Shown: positions 1-9,599, counted from the first letter of the stretch. The stretch: DNA of 21,301 nucleotides from CAYZBM01 sp964476705 (GCA_964476705.1 CAYZBM010000031.1:1-21301); one strand, 5' to 3'. Program-made: numbers and translations. Notes: generated by a model not told the origin, from the sequence alone.

Positions 1-86
1 CAGGTAGAATTGAGGTACAGTAATGCTAGATGACACAGTTTAATGAACAGTCTCATACTATAGTAATCTTTAGCCAACCTATATTT

Positions 87-3000
87 TTAGAACTTAGTAA
101 TTTCTACACCAGCACTTATAGCACGTGAGGAACTAAGTTTGCTACCTGGTAACTCCGAGCTAAGCGCATTTTCTAATCCTTGACTATATTTTTCATCTGT
201 ACCTTTTTTATCTTTGTTCTTTATATAATTAGGAGCTGATTCATATAAAGCTCTAGTAGTTCTTGAGGTTTTATAACCTTGATCCGCTTTTCTTCCTTGA
301 ATTTCATTTTGCGTTCTTCCCATTTCAACGCTTACTATATCCATATGTAAAGGCGATATATCGTGATTTTTTTCGAGAATATAATTACTTAATTTATTTA
401 ACTTATCATTTACATTACTTATATCCCCTACAATAGGCTTAAGAACTTCATCTCTAATCATTTTTTGGATTTCAGCTAATGCTTTAACTTCGCTATCAAC
501 ACTACTAGCCTTAGAAAAATTTATAACCAATTTAGTAGCCTTAGCTCTATTTTCTGGTTTTGCAAAGATAAGTTCTAAAGCTTCTTTATTTGCTTCACAC
601 CAAGAATTATAAGTAGCTTTATTATTTTCATTAGATAACCCACAATCGGACTTTATATTATCTATTTTGTAACCAGATACATCAACCATCTTATGAGTGG
701 TTAGATCATTATTTTTAAGCATCTTATGAGAAACTTCTTTAGATTTAAACGCATTTTTGAATCCTACTAAACTTAATTTTAATCTTGCCATTAAGCCAGA
801 TTTATGAGGTACTTTTACAGGTTCTACTACAGAAACTTGATTAATAGCTACTTCTTGCTTAGTATTATCTACAGTAAATTCTCCGTTTAAAGAAGCATCA
901 GCTTCAGTAACAACTTCTATAGCAGTTTTAGAATTATCTCTTACTTGCTCATTCTCTACTTCTTTCTCAATCATGAGATTAGTAACTTCCTTAATATATC
1001 CAAGGAAAGTTTCTGATCTCTCTTTACTAGTATGTTCTAATCTTGATAAGAAATCTATATCCACTATATACTTCAGAGCTCTCTCTTGCGCACCTTCTTT
1101 ACTGTCATTTATATCTTGTTTTATTTTGCTAAACTCTCTTTCAAATTCTTTCTCATTCTGAATTACCTTATTAACTGCTTCTCTAACTTTATTAATATAG
1201 TTTGTTGTTAAGTTTTTACCTTTTAAAATATCTACTGAATAGTACTTTAGTTTACTAATCACGGCAAATTCTTGCCCTTTTGTAAATTCCTTACCTGATT
1301 CTCCATTGTAATTAGCTAATATAGCTTCTTTTACAGCTGTGCGTAATTTTACTTTATCTCCGATAACCATTTTATCATATGCAGGAGCAAAAGCTTTTTG
1401 AGCTATCTCTTCAGCTTTTTTAGTCACATCAGTTGCTGCTTTATCAGGAGCTAACAGATCAACTATTTTATCTCGAGCTACCTCTTTTAACTGCATTCCG
1501 GTTATTTCATTAAAATCATTTTCTTGTAAAGTTTCCTTAACTTCACCACTAATTTCTTTTACTATTTGATTATAATTAGAATGAGATCTTAAACTGCTTA
1601 AATCTCCTATATTTTTTATTCCAATTGCTAAAGCCGCATCTACAATTACTATTTCTGTAACAATATTTTCTATATGAGAATTAATACTGGCATGTAATTG
1701 AAGATATTTGACATCAGCTAGCCCATTACTATCTTCTTTTGTATAAGGAGAAATTATTTTCTCTAATTCTTGCACTGACTTTAAAGTATTTTCTAAAATT
1801 TTTATTCCGCCTTCTATTGTATTAACAGTTGGTAGCTTTTCGTTATAATTATCAATAATTTCTTTAAGTTTCTCAGCCATTACTTCTGGAGTTTCCTTAG
1901 ATTTCCTTTCTTCTTGAATAGCTTGAACAAATCTTGCCACATTCGCTCCACGAGCTTGAGGGCTATTATCTTGCTTACTTCGAGTTAAATGTCCTTGATA
2001 TAATTTTTCTAATGTTTGATATTGCTGAATTATTGCCAAATCTCCTTCAGAGACATCACCTACAATTAACTTGGTTCTTTTAATAACTATATCTTTAAGT
2101 TTTTCTAAATCTCTTACTTGCGCTTCCAGAAAATTTAAAAATTCTTTATCATCATTTTTAGGAAATTTTTTATAAAGCTTCTCATAATGTTTATTAATTT
2201 TATCCAACACTATTTCTCTTTCTTTTGGACCTTTTTCTGCTTCTGCAAATATTTTTGAATCTATCTGTTTGGCTGTTGCTGTGCTTGCTAAATAATTTTT
2301 ATATTTATCTCTCATTTCAGGATTTCTTAATCCTTTAATTCTTTCGTCTATTGCTTGTTCAATAACTTCTTTACTAGTTAAGCCTGTAGTTATTAAATGG
2401 CCATAACCCTCATTTTTCGGCATAACTAAATTGCTATTTTTTTCTATTCTAAGAGTTATATCACCAGAGTTAGTTTCAGTAAATGGAACCCATTTAAAGC
2501 CTGTAGTATCATTTAAAATCTCAATATAGGCTTTTAAACTTGGAGAAACTTCATCATGCTGCGCTCGGGTTAGACTTAAATCATGTCCGGATATTTTACT
2601 TAAATTAATATCTAAATTGGTTCTTTTAATAGTTCTAACCTGACCGGATATTTTAGATTCTTCTCCCTCACTAGCTATGCCGGAATTATATTCTGTTACT
2701 AATTCTTTAGCTTGAGCTGTATTCATTCCCGGGATGGACGACATCATAGCCTCAATTAATGCTGCTTGAGCTGGATTTGAACTTTGAGCAGAATCAACTT
2801 CTCTCATACTATTAGGTAATGTACTAGCAGAACCAGCTACTACTACTGTCTCTCCAGAATCTTGTTTATTGCTTATACTTACACTTTCAGTATTCAGATC
2901 AGCTTGTATATGCGCTGTAACCACACCTCCCTTAGAAGCTCTTACTGCATTATCAGCCATTGTATTTTCTACATTAAGAATATCTTGAGCTACAGTTGCA

Positions 3001-6000
3001 ATCTTAAAGTCAATACTCCTGCGATCTAAATCTTTTTGATCTGCATTTTCAGCTAATTTTTGTAGATCTAACCAATGATTATCTAATACATCTAAATTAT
3101 TCTTACCTGAACTTTTATAAATATCTTCATAATGTTCTGATATATCTTCTTCGATAGATCTTATATTTTCTTTTGTAACATTATCAAATAAACTTCTATC
3201 TATGGCTATATTATTATTACGTACTTTTGTTCTTTGTATATCTACAGCATTAGCTTTTAAAATTCCCGAGATTCTTTCAGGATTATTATTAGTAGTTTTA
3301 CCTTGTAATTCTTGCAATTCTTTTTTAACATTACTAATAGCTTCAATTACTTTAAAATGATCGTCCATATCTTCTACAGAAATAGGATCAGGTGAACTTG
3401 TAAATATTTCATTTAGCTCATTTAAATCTGCCAATTTATATTTATTAAGTTTTATAGTTTGTTTTGCTGATGAACCTGTTTCTTCTAGGCTTCTATCTAA
3501 AGAATCATAATGTTCTTTTATTTCTTCTAATGCTAAATATCTTTGTTCATTGCCCAATTTAGCCTGTTTTATAACATCTTCTTCAACTCTTTCTATTTTT
3601 ACAAAATATTGATTATCAGAAAATTTAACATGAGAAGACTCAGCTTTTTTCCTCTCATATGCTTGAGGGAGAGCAGTAAATGCATGATATCTTGCCCATC
3701 TATCATCCAATTCCGTTTTAATTTCATCTGGTGTATGATTACCAGCTAAATAAGTATTCATATGCTTCACTATAATAGTTTCAGCATTTATATGAATCTT
3801 ATTAATTTTTGCCTTTATTTGTTTTTGGAGTTTTGGCTCAAACCCTACTTTATCTACAAGCTCAAATAAATTAATTAAGGATTCTTTAAGATCTTTGATA
3901 TTATCTTTATAATTTCCTTTTTCATCTTGGAAAGTAGTTGGCATAATATATTTCTGAGCATCACGTACAAACTCATAACCAATTTTTCTTATAACCTCTT
4001 CTTCTAAACCAAATAATTCAGCAGTACGCTTAACTCTGCCAGCCTCTAAGTAAATAGTTGTTGCTTCTTTTTTAACTTCCTCTTGACCGTCTTCCAAATC
4101 TCTAAAGAAATTACTTAAGTCAGATTGTTCTGAGATAGCTTCCTTAGCAGTAGTTAATTCAGAAATTTTTGCTTCAAGTTTTTTTGTTAACTCTTCACCA
4201 AGCTCAATATTATTTCTTTTTGCATAAGAAGAATTTTCTTTCAATTGCTTTAGTAAAATATCCGCAGGTAATTTTGTGTTAGCAAGCATTTTCTCAATCA
4301 TAACTGGATAATCTACTCGCTCTGCTACCTCTTGCTCAAGCTTACTGCCTTTAACAGGTAGCACCGCTACCAAATTTGCCGTAAAGCTTGAGATATTACC
4401 AATATTTTTTCTGGTCTCATAATCCTCTATTTTAGGTAAATAAAGATTATTGTTATTATCTTTTACTAAACTTACTCCATATTTATCTGACAACTCTTTA
4501 GCAAAGGTTTCTACTAATCTTGGATTATTTAATTTTTTTATAACCTGATTAAGTACTTCTATTTGTATATTAGTTGCAATTACCATTGGATCATTATTAG
4601 TAATATCTTTAAAAGATTCACCGGCAGATAATGTTAAAGCAGGACTACTTACTTTATCTTCTTTACCTAACATATCAGTTAAGCCTTCCTGACTCATATT
4701 TTTTTCTATTTCCTCAATTTTTTGAGTTAATAAGGCAAGCTCTGATTGTGCAAGTTGAGACTGGATCAAGCCATTTAATTCATCATAATGCTTATCATCT
4801 TCATATTGGCCATCTGAACCATTTAAAGCTAAGCTAATACCTTCTCTTTCTGAATATTTTATGACAGTAATGCCATAATCTTCATCCGTATCAATTTCAT
4901 CGTTTATAGCACCAACAATATCTTCTATTTCTTCAGTAGTTTTTCCTGCATCTCTAAGTACTTGAGTAAGATCTCTTAATTTATTGGTTATTTCTTCTAA
5001 ATGCTCTATCTCTTGATTTACTGCTTTTTCTTTAGCAGCAAGAGCTTGCGCTTGTAAGTCTTGTCTTTGAGTTTTTATTTCTTCTTCAGCTAATTCTGCG
5101 TCTAATTCAGCATTAGCTGCATCTATATCATCTTTTTTAGCTTTTATAATTTCACTATCAAATCGCTTATCATTATCCTTTACTCGTACTTCTAAACTTC
5201 TATCCTCTAACTGTTTAGTAGCATTTCTAAATTCAACAATATTTTTGGCGGCAGTTTTTTGTAATTTTTTAATATTTTCTAACAAATTCTTACGATTCTT
5301 ATCTATCTTTGTAGAAAGAGTATCTAACGCTTTATGAAAATTAAGATTACGCATCTCTACATCTTTTATTGCAGGAGTTTGTTCGGCAAAAACCTCAAGA
5401 GCTTGATTAAATTCATCTGGTAAGCTATTAACGAAAGATCTGATATCTTTATGCAATTGGATAGTATTTAATTGAATCTGAAGTAATTCTTTCTCACGAT
5501 CATTGTCTAATACAGATGGGGTAATTTTGTTTAAATTAGTCTCTTCATGTTTTGGATTTTTCTTCTCAGCAATTTTAGGCCCTTCTTTAACTGCATCTAA
5601 AGCATTTCCTATATCTTTTGATAACGCACTTAATTTTTCAGTATCTAAAGACTTAAATTTAATAATAAATAGTTTATCTTTAGGATCTAAGCTAATTTCT
5701 GCACTTTCATTACTAAAATTAGATTTTTCTTCAACTCCAATTTTTCTAACTTTTTCCAATCTTGCCAATTGATTAATTATCTTTTCTACCTGAATTATTT
5801 TTCTTTCTACTTCAGCTATATCTTTATATTCTAAATTACCTAAAATTTCTATACTAGGCTTACCATCTTTCTCAGTAATCTTAGTCCCATTATCTGCTAA
5901 TAATTCATTTAGATTAGCATAAATAGATGCCATATTATTATGTCCATAAGTATCACTAAGACCTTGTAACATAGCATTGATATTACTAACTAATTTATCG

Positions 6001-9000
6001 GTAGTTTTGCTATCTTTAGTAACTTTTGTATAATTATCTAAAGAATATTGTTCTTGAGCTCGGGTAGCCTCTAAAGAAGCATCTAGATATTCTTTATAAG
6101 CAGCTCCATCTTTTTTTATTGTTCCAGCTTTTTGATTAGCTTCCATAAGTTCAGCTACTAATCTCTCTACTTCTTGGTTAATTTCTTCTTTATTTTTATC
6201 TGGAAATTCTTTTTTAATCTTATTATAATATTGATTACGTAAATTTCGCATATCTTCCTTGTTATACGCATCTCTCATTGCTATATGTTGTTCTGTTCTC
6301 TCTTCAATGGAAGGTGTTTTTTCTATAGTCGAAATTCTATTCTTAGAAGGGTAATCTAGATCAGACGGTTGATCATAAAGAGAAATCTTATCTTCATCAT
6401 CTAAACCACCACTGGAACCAGTACCTAATACTTCTTCAGCAGTACTATATTCTCCTACTGGAGGTATTGTAGGAAGTGGCCTTTGAGAAGAAGTGGCTAA
6501 AGCTTGTACTTGTCCCCTAACATTTTCTTGTACCCTATCATCTTTAGATAATTTGATTTCCTTAAGTTTCTCACTATCAACAGATATACGACCTATTCTT
6601 TTTAAAATCTTAGTGCTTCTTTTAATAGAGTCAGATAATTGTGTTACTAAATTATTTTCTTCCTTCTGGCTTATTTCATCTAAGCCTTTAGTATCAGTTG
6701 TTAGTAAATCATGAACTTTGGCAACTAACATATCATATTTTCTTTGACTAATCATGCTAGTTGCGACTAAATCTTGATTATCTGTAAGTTTTACTTTATC
6801 TTTCCATTCTTTTTTTATAAATTCTTCACAAGCCTTTCTTGCTATTTTTGTCGGAAGATATTCATTTTGTAAAAAAGCTTTAGAATCATTTATAGCTTTA
6901 GCCAAATCACGGCCTTCTACAGCTTCATAACGCAGAGTTTTAATAATATTATTATATATAGAGTATATATTTTTAGGATTATCTTGAACACCATATTCCG
7001 ATATAGCAATGCCTTGAAAATCTTTACTTATAAGACCGGCACTAACTCCCATAATTTTAAATTGTTCGATTAAAGCTACACTGGTATTTTTATCTTTAAT
7101 AGAACCTAAAATTTTGCTTATATGTTTTTTTAATTCGCTAGTTTGATCTTTAGATGTTTCAACTATAGCTTCTTGTTGTACCTGAAGAGGAGTTGGCCTC
7201 GGCTTTGATGAAACAGTAGGAGGATTATTATTATTTAATACAACTTCTGCATCTTCATAATCACTCTCTTTTTTACTTCCAGAGCCTAGTGCTGCAGGTT
7301 TTACTCTAGCTGGATTTAGAGTTTGTACTTCGGATATGTTTTTAGCTTCAGTTGTTTTTAAATATTCTCTAGCCGCATCAGTAGCTTTTTTTAAGTCACT
7401 TTTTTCTTCTAATGTTTGATAATCCATAAAATCCATAATGGTAGTACATATATATTCTGCCTTTTTATTATTATCAGATTTTATTATAATTGTACCTGTT
7501 TGCTCTTGAACAAAAACATCTATATAACTATCTGATAAATACCCAGCTAAATTACTATTCATGTCTGGATTTTTCGCAACAGCATCTAAAATATTATTAA
7601 TGTGAATTCTAAATTGATCATCTTCACTAATAACGGCATCTTGAGGTTCTGCAACAATAGTATTTTCTTGAGTTTCTTCCTCCATCTCTTTTTGCTCATC
7701 TTCCCTTTCTCGTATTAAACGAGCTTCCATAATCTTCGTAGCAAAATTAAGTGTATCTATTTCACCATCTAGAAGATCCAGCAATTTTTTATCAGAATTT
7801 TCTGAATACGCATACTCAGCATCTAGAACTAGTTTACCTTTTTCTACACTAATAAAATTTTTAAAAGATTTCTCTTTATCTAACTCTTCGTTTATAGTTA
7901 TAGCTGTAGTTATCATATAATCTATATTATAGCCAAGTTCACTGGCCATAGAATTTATAGTTTCTAATCTATAATTAATTTCTTCTTTATGTAATTCTGG
8001 ATCAATTTTTGGATAATCTACTATTTTTTTAGAAGTAGCATAAGGAGATACTTCTTTTACCACTTCCTCTACTTCTAAAGAAACTTTGGCTATTTCTTCA
8101 TCTTTAATTTTATTATCGATAGATTGTTTTTTAGTGTCTAATTCTTGTATAGATATTTCAATTTGATTTAATCTTTCATCATTTAGATTTATAGTACCAT
8201 TGTTAGCTAGTTCTAATTCAGTTTCTAATAATCTAACTTCAAGATCTATTAATAGTAAGTCTTTTTGATCAGGGGTTAATTCTTGTTTAGATATTTTTAA
8301 TAAATTATCAAATACAGATCCTACTGTCATGTTAGTATAAGAGGAAGTAGATGGAATAATAGCTGTTCTTATATATGTATAATCTTTAATAAAACTTAAA
8401 TTGTCTATTAAATCTTTCTCTACTTTAAAGTCATCCGCTTTTCTATCCTTAGCCCTTATTACTAAACTATTTAAAATTAGATAATCTTTATTTTCAGCTA
8501 AGATTTTTTCTATATCGCCTTTATTTTTCTCAAGTTTTTTATAAAGAAAATCTTTTATTTCAGCGGTTATTTTACCTGAACTTAAATAAGGATAATTACT
8601 TCCTATTTCTTTGAATAATCTAGTTTCTTTTTCTGATAGTTCTAATTTTGTTTCAAAAGATTTAATTTTTTTATTTATTATAGAGTGATTGTATGCACCT
8701 TCCATACCAGTATTTTTTAACTTTTTATCTACCTCAAAGGAATTAGAGTTAAGTTTAACATCTTTTAAACTATCTTCTGCCAAAGAAACGGTTATTTTCT
8801 TATAAAATTGTTCCGTAACCCCAATAAATTCTTTTGCTGCATTTTTTAAAAGTTCTAACTTTCTTTCTGCATTAGGCTCTTTCAAATCTAATTCAGATAT
8901 TTTATTACATATTTCATCTATTCTTTTTTCTAGAGACATTAATATAATTGATTGACTAACTTGACTTAAATATTCTCCATCTTGAAGTTCTAATAAGGAT

Positions 9001-9251
9001 GATTTTATTTCTGGAACATCAAGCAAATATTTAGTTTTACTTAAACCCAATTCTTCTAATCTTTTTTGTAATATAACAGATTCTTCCTCTTTAATTTCTT
9101 GTCTATTTCCCAAATAATCCGTATAGACAGAATGAAATTTCTTATGACCAAATCCTTGAAGAGTAGATCTCCTCCCTGTGCTTGCAGGACTGCCACTAAC
9201 ACTATTGTTGCTACTTACAACTTGCTTATTATTTCCTTCATCTATAGGCAT
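87..9251 (-). CDS. Giant 3054-residue protein of unknown family, coiled-coil and repeat-rich
   Basis: I do not recognise this family. The frame is intact over 9.2 kb. It starts at an ATG with GGAG (9257-9260) five bases upstream and ends in TAA. There is no signal peptide, membrane helix or autotransporter barrel. Only about five cysteines and five tryptophans are visible, so it looks cytosolic or exported by a non-Sec route. Residues ~1368-1424 are strongly coiled-coil (E/A/Q/L rich). Residues ~210-1640 contain several poorly conserved ~70-90 residue units made of a helix, a short beta-hairpin often opening with YG(V/I), and another helix. Similar hairpin-helix stretches recur near 1184-1224 and 2250-2310. 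Linkers at ~640-700 and ~915-975 are Pro/Ser/Gly/acidic and look disordered. Helical HY(D/E) motifs recur at 1914, 2040 and 2355. Such proteins in Rickettsiales may be secreted effectors or structural proteins; that is inference. It is not Sca-like in any way I can see. Confidence 0.9.
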   Translation of the reverse strand: MPIDEGNNKQVVSSNNSVSGSPASTGRRSTLQGFGHKKFHSVYTDYLGNRQEIKEEESVILQKRLEELGLSKTKYLLDVPEIKSSLLELQDGEYLSQVSQSIILMSLEKRIDEICNKISELDLKEPNAERKLELLKNAAKEFIGVTEQFYKKITVSLAEDSLKDVKLNSNSFEVDKKLKNTGMEGAYNHSIINKKIKSFETKLELSEKETRLFKEIGSNYPYLSSGKITAEIKDFLYKKLEKNKGDIEKILAENKDYLILNSLVIRAKDRKADDFKVEKDLIDNLSFIKDYTYIRTAIIPSTSSYTNMTVGSVFDNLLKISKQELTPDQKDLLLIDLEVRLLETELELANNGTINLNDERLNQIEISIQELDTKKQSIDNKIKDEEIAKVSLEVEEVVKEVSPYATSKKIVDYPKIDPELHKEEINYRLETINSMASELGYNIDYMITTAITINEELDKEKSFKNFISVEKGKLVLDAEYAYSENSDKKLLDLLDGEIDTLNFATKIMEARLIREREDEQKEMEEETQENTIVAEPQDAVISEDDQFRIHINNILDAVAKNPDMNSNLAGYLSDSYIDVFVQEQTGTIIIKSDNNKKAEYICTTIMDFMDYQTLEEKSDLKKATDAAREYLKTTEAKNISEVQTLNPARVKPAALGSGSKKESDYEDAEVVLNNNNPPTVSSKPRPTPLQVQQEAIVETSKDQTSELKKHISKILGSIKDKNTSVALIEQFKIMGVSAGLISKDFQGIAISEYGVQDNPKNIYSIYNNIIKTLRYEAVEGRDLAKAINDSKAFLQNEYLPTKIARKACEEFIKKEWKDKVKLTDNQDLVATSMISQRKYDMLVAKVHDLLTTDTKGLDEISQKEENNLVTQLSDSIKRSTKILKRIGRISVDSEKLKEIKLSKDDRVQENVRGQVQALATSSQRPLPTIPPVGEYSTAEEVLGTGSSGGLDDEDKISLYDQPSDLDYPSKNRISTIEKTPSIEERTEQHIAMRDAYNKEDMRNLRNQYYNKIKKEFPDKNKEEINQEVERLVAELMEANQKAGTIKKDGAAYKEYLDASLEATRAQEQYSLDNYTKVTKDSKTTDKLVSNINAMLQGLSDTYGHNNMASIYANLNELLADNGTKITEKDGKPSIEILGNLEYKDIAEVERKIIQVEKIINQLARLEKVRKIGVEEKSNFSNESAEISLDPKDKLFIIKFKSLDTEKLSALSKDIGNALDAVKEGPKIAEKKNPKHEETNLNKITPSVLDNDREKELLQIQLNTIQLHKDIRSFVNSLPDEFNQALEVFAEQTPAIKDVEMRNLNFHKALDTLSTKIDKNRKNLLENIKKLQKTAAKNIVEFRNATKQLEDRSLEVRVKDNDKRFDSEIIKAKKDDIDAANAELDAELAEEEIKTQRQDLQAQALAAKEKAVNQEIEHLEEITNKLRDLTQVLRDAGKTTEEIEDIVGAINDEIDTDEDYGITVIKYSEREGISLALNGSDGQYEDDKHYDELNGLIQSQLAQSELALLTQKIEEIEKNMSQEGLTDMLGKEDKVSSPALTLSAGESFKDITNNDPMVIATNIQIEVLNQVIKKLNNPRLVETFAKELSDKYGVSLVKDNNNNLYLPKIEDYETRKNIGNISSFTANLVAVLPVKGSKLEQEVAERVDYPVMIEKMLANTKLPADILLKQLKENSSYAKRNNIELGEELTKKLEAKISELTTAKEAISEQSDLSNFFRDLEDGQEEVKKEATTIYLEAGRVKRTAELFGLEEEVIRKIGYEFVRDAQKYIMPTTFQDEKGNYKDNIKDLKESLINLFELVDKVGFEPKLQKQIKAKINKIHINAETIIVKHMNTYLAGNHTPDEIKTELDDRWARYHAFTALPQAYERKKAESSHVKFSDNQYFVKIERVEEDVIKQAKLGNEQRYLALEEIKEHYDSLDRSLEETGSSAKQTIKLNKYKLADLNELNEIFTSSPDPISVEDMDDHFKVIEAISNVKKELQELQGKTTNNNPERISGILKANAVDIQRTKVRNNNIAIDRSLFDNVTKENIRSIEEDISEHYEDIYKSSGKNNLDVLDNHWLDLQKLAENADQKDLDRRSIDFKIATVAQDILNVENTMADNAVRASKGGVVTAHIQADLNTESVSISNKQDSGETVVVAGSASTLPNSMREVDSAQSSNPAQAALIEAMMSSIPGMNTAQAKELVTEYNSGIASEGEESKISGQVRTIKRTNLDINLSKISGHDLSLTRAQHDEVSPSLKAYIEILNDTTGFKWVPFTETNSGDITLRIEKNSNLVMPKNEGYGHLITTGLTSKEVIEQAIDERIKGLRNPEMRDKYKNYLASTATAKQIDSKIFAEAEKGPKEREIVLDKINKHYEKLYKKFPKNDDKEFLNFLEAQVRDLEKLKDIVIKRTKLIVGDVSEGDLAIIQQYQTLEKLYQGHLTRSKQDNSPQARGANVARFVQAIQEERKSKETPEVMAEKLKEIIDNYNEKLPTVNTIEGGIKILENTLKSVQELEKIISPYTKEDSNGLADVKYLQLHASINSHIENIVTEIVIVDAALAIGIKNIGDLSSLRSHSNYNQIVKEISGEVKETLQENDFNEITGMQLKEVARDKIVDLLAPDKAATDVTKKAEEIAQKAFAPAYDKMVIGDKVKLRTAVKEAILANYNGESGKEFTKGQEFAVISKLKYYSVDILKGKNLTTNYINKVREAVNKVIQNEKEFEREFSKIKQDINDSKEGAQERALKYIVDIDFLSRLEHTSKERSETFLGYIKEVTNLMIEKEVENEQVRDNSKTAIEVVTEADASLNGEFTVDNTKQEVAINQVSVVEPVKVPHKSGLMARLKLSLVGFKNAFKSKEVSHKMLKNNDLTTHKMVDVSGYKIDNIKSDCGLSNENNKATYNSWCEANKEALELIFAKPENRAKATKLVINFSKASSVDSEVKALAEIQKMIRDEVLKPIVGDISNVNDKLNKLSNYILEKNHDISPLHMDIVSVEMGRTQNEIQGRKADQGYKTSRTTRALYESAPNYIKNKDKKGTDEKYSQGLENALSSELPGSKLSSSRAISAGVEITKF

Positions 9252-9256
9252 AAAAT

Positions 9257-9260
9257 CTCC
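9257..9260 (-). promoter_or_regulatory. Ribosome binding site of the giant gene
   Basis: GGAG lies five bases before the ATG at 9249-9251 and fixes the start. A second, stronger AAGGAG at 9278-9283 is 26 bases upstream, too far to serve this ATG. Confidence 0.6.
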
Positions 9261-9266
9261 ATTAAA

Positions 9267-9287
9267 TTAAATAAATTCTCCTTTCAT
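9267..9287 (-). other. Possible six-codon leader minigene (MKGEFI) ahead of the giant gene
   Basis: An ATG at 9285-9287 opens a six-codon frame ending in TAA at 9267-9269. It is in the same phase as the giant gene and ends 15 bases before its ATG. The AAGGAG lies inside this minigene, so the match may only reflect a stray Shine-Dalgarno sequence. No good ribosome site is seen before the minigene ATG. Confidence 0.2.
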
Positions 9288-9363
9288 CTTACGCGATAAA
9301 GCTTAAAGAATCGTTAACGGGATAAAGGTTATGATCTGGGATTTTGAGCCGATAATAGCTTTG

Positions 9364-9389
9364 ACGCTATTTTGTGACGAAAATGGCGT
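9364..9389. repeat. Stem-loop, 10-bp arms
   Basis: Arms ACGCTATTTT (9364-9373) and AAAATGGCGT (9380-9389) pair over ten positions, one a G-T wobble, around a six-base loop GTGACG. No T-run follows on either strand, so it is not a classical terminator. It lies about 110 bases upstream of the giant gene and may be a 5' leader structure or part of a dispersed palindromic element. Confidence 0.55.
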
Positions 9390-9433
9390 ACATATAGCAG
9401 TTAAAGCTTGTCCTTGCCTAAATTTTTTTATAG

Positions 9434-9454
9434 ATCCCGGAATAAATCCTGGAT
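9434..9454. repeat. Small imperfect palindrome (ATCCCGGA / TCCTGGAT)
   Basis: Two eight-base arms (9434-9441 and 9447-9454) with one mismatch surround a five-base loop. The words recall the CCGGGAT-type palindromic repeats common in Rickettsiales genomes, but family membership is only a guess. Confidence 0.4.
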
Positions 9455-9466
9455 ATGTAGCATCAT

Positions 9467-9508
9467 AGCAATGATTTATGTAAGTAATTAAAGTGTAAAA
9501 TCATTGCT
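9467..9508. repeat. Stem-loop, perfect 11-bp arms
   Basis: AGCAATGATTT (9467-9477) is perfectly complementary to AAATCATTGCT (9498-9508), with a 20-base loop. The stem extends by three or four more pairs if T9466 is bulged. It sits between the end of the tlpA-like gene and the giant gene. No T-tract follows on the minus strand, so a terminator role is doubtful. Confidence 0.6.
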
Positions 9509-9599
9509 TGATCTACTATATATGACGAGAGCGTTAGATTTAGTTAAGTTCTGCTCAACTATTGAGATTAACTTTAAATAATTAATATATAGGACAAAC

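Larger units (their letters stand above)
9252..9599. other. 348-bp intergenic spacer with three inverted repeats
   Basis: No convincing gene is seen. A plus-strand frame from ATG 9331 to TAG 9468 encodes 45 residues, but it runs through two of the palindromes and has no good ribosome site. The opposite strand also has a ~60-codon open stretch without a start. Stretches such as 9360-9415 look less AT-rich than other spacers here, which suggests an inserted repeat element or a decayed gene. It must also hold the promoter of the giant gene, which I cannot place. Confidence 0.5.

Noticed and set aside
1..86. Terminator or gene downstream of the giant gene
   Set aside because: Only a small near-palindrome around 55-66 was seen; no stem with T-run and no open frame.
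973..1161. Plus-strand short frames inside the giant gene (also near 3543, 4631, 5503, 6493, 9099)
   Set aside because: They are rich in F, S and L as expected from antisense reading of a K/E-rich gene, and none has a ribosome site or recognisable domain.
87..9251. Giant gene as a Sca autotransporter or surface antigen
   Set aside because: No signal peptide, no C-terminal barrel and no membrane segments; similarity to Sca4 was considered but no shared motif was visible.
9331..9468. Plus-strand 45-residue open frame before the giant gene
   Set aside because: It runs through two palindromes, has no clear ribosome site, and resembles no family I know; treated as part of a repeat-rich spacer.
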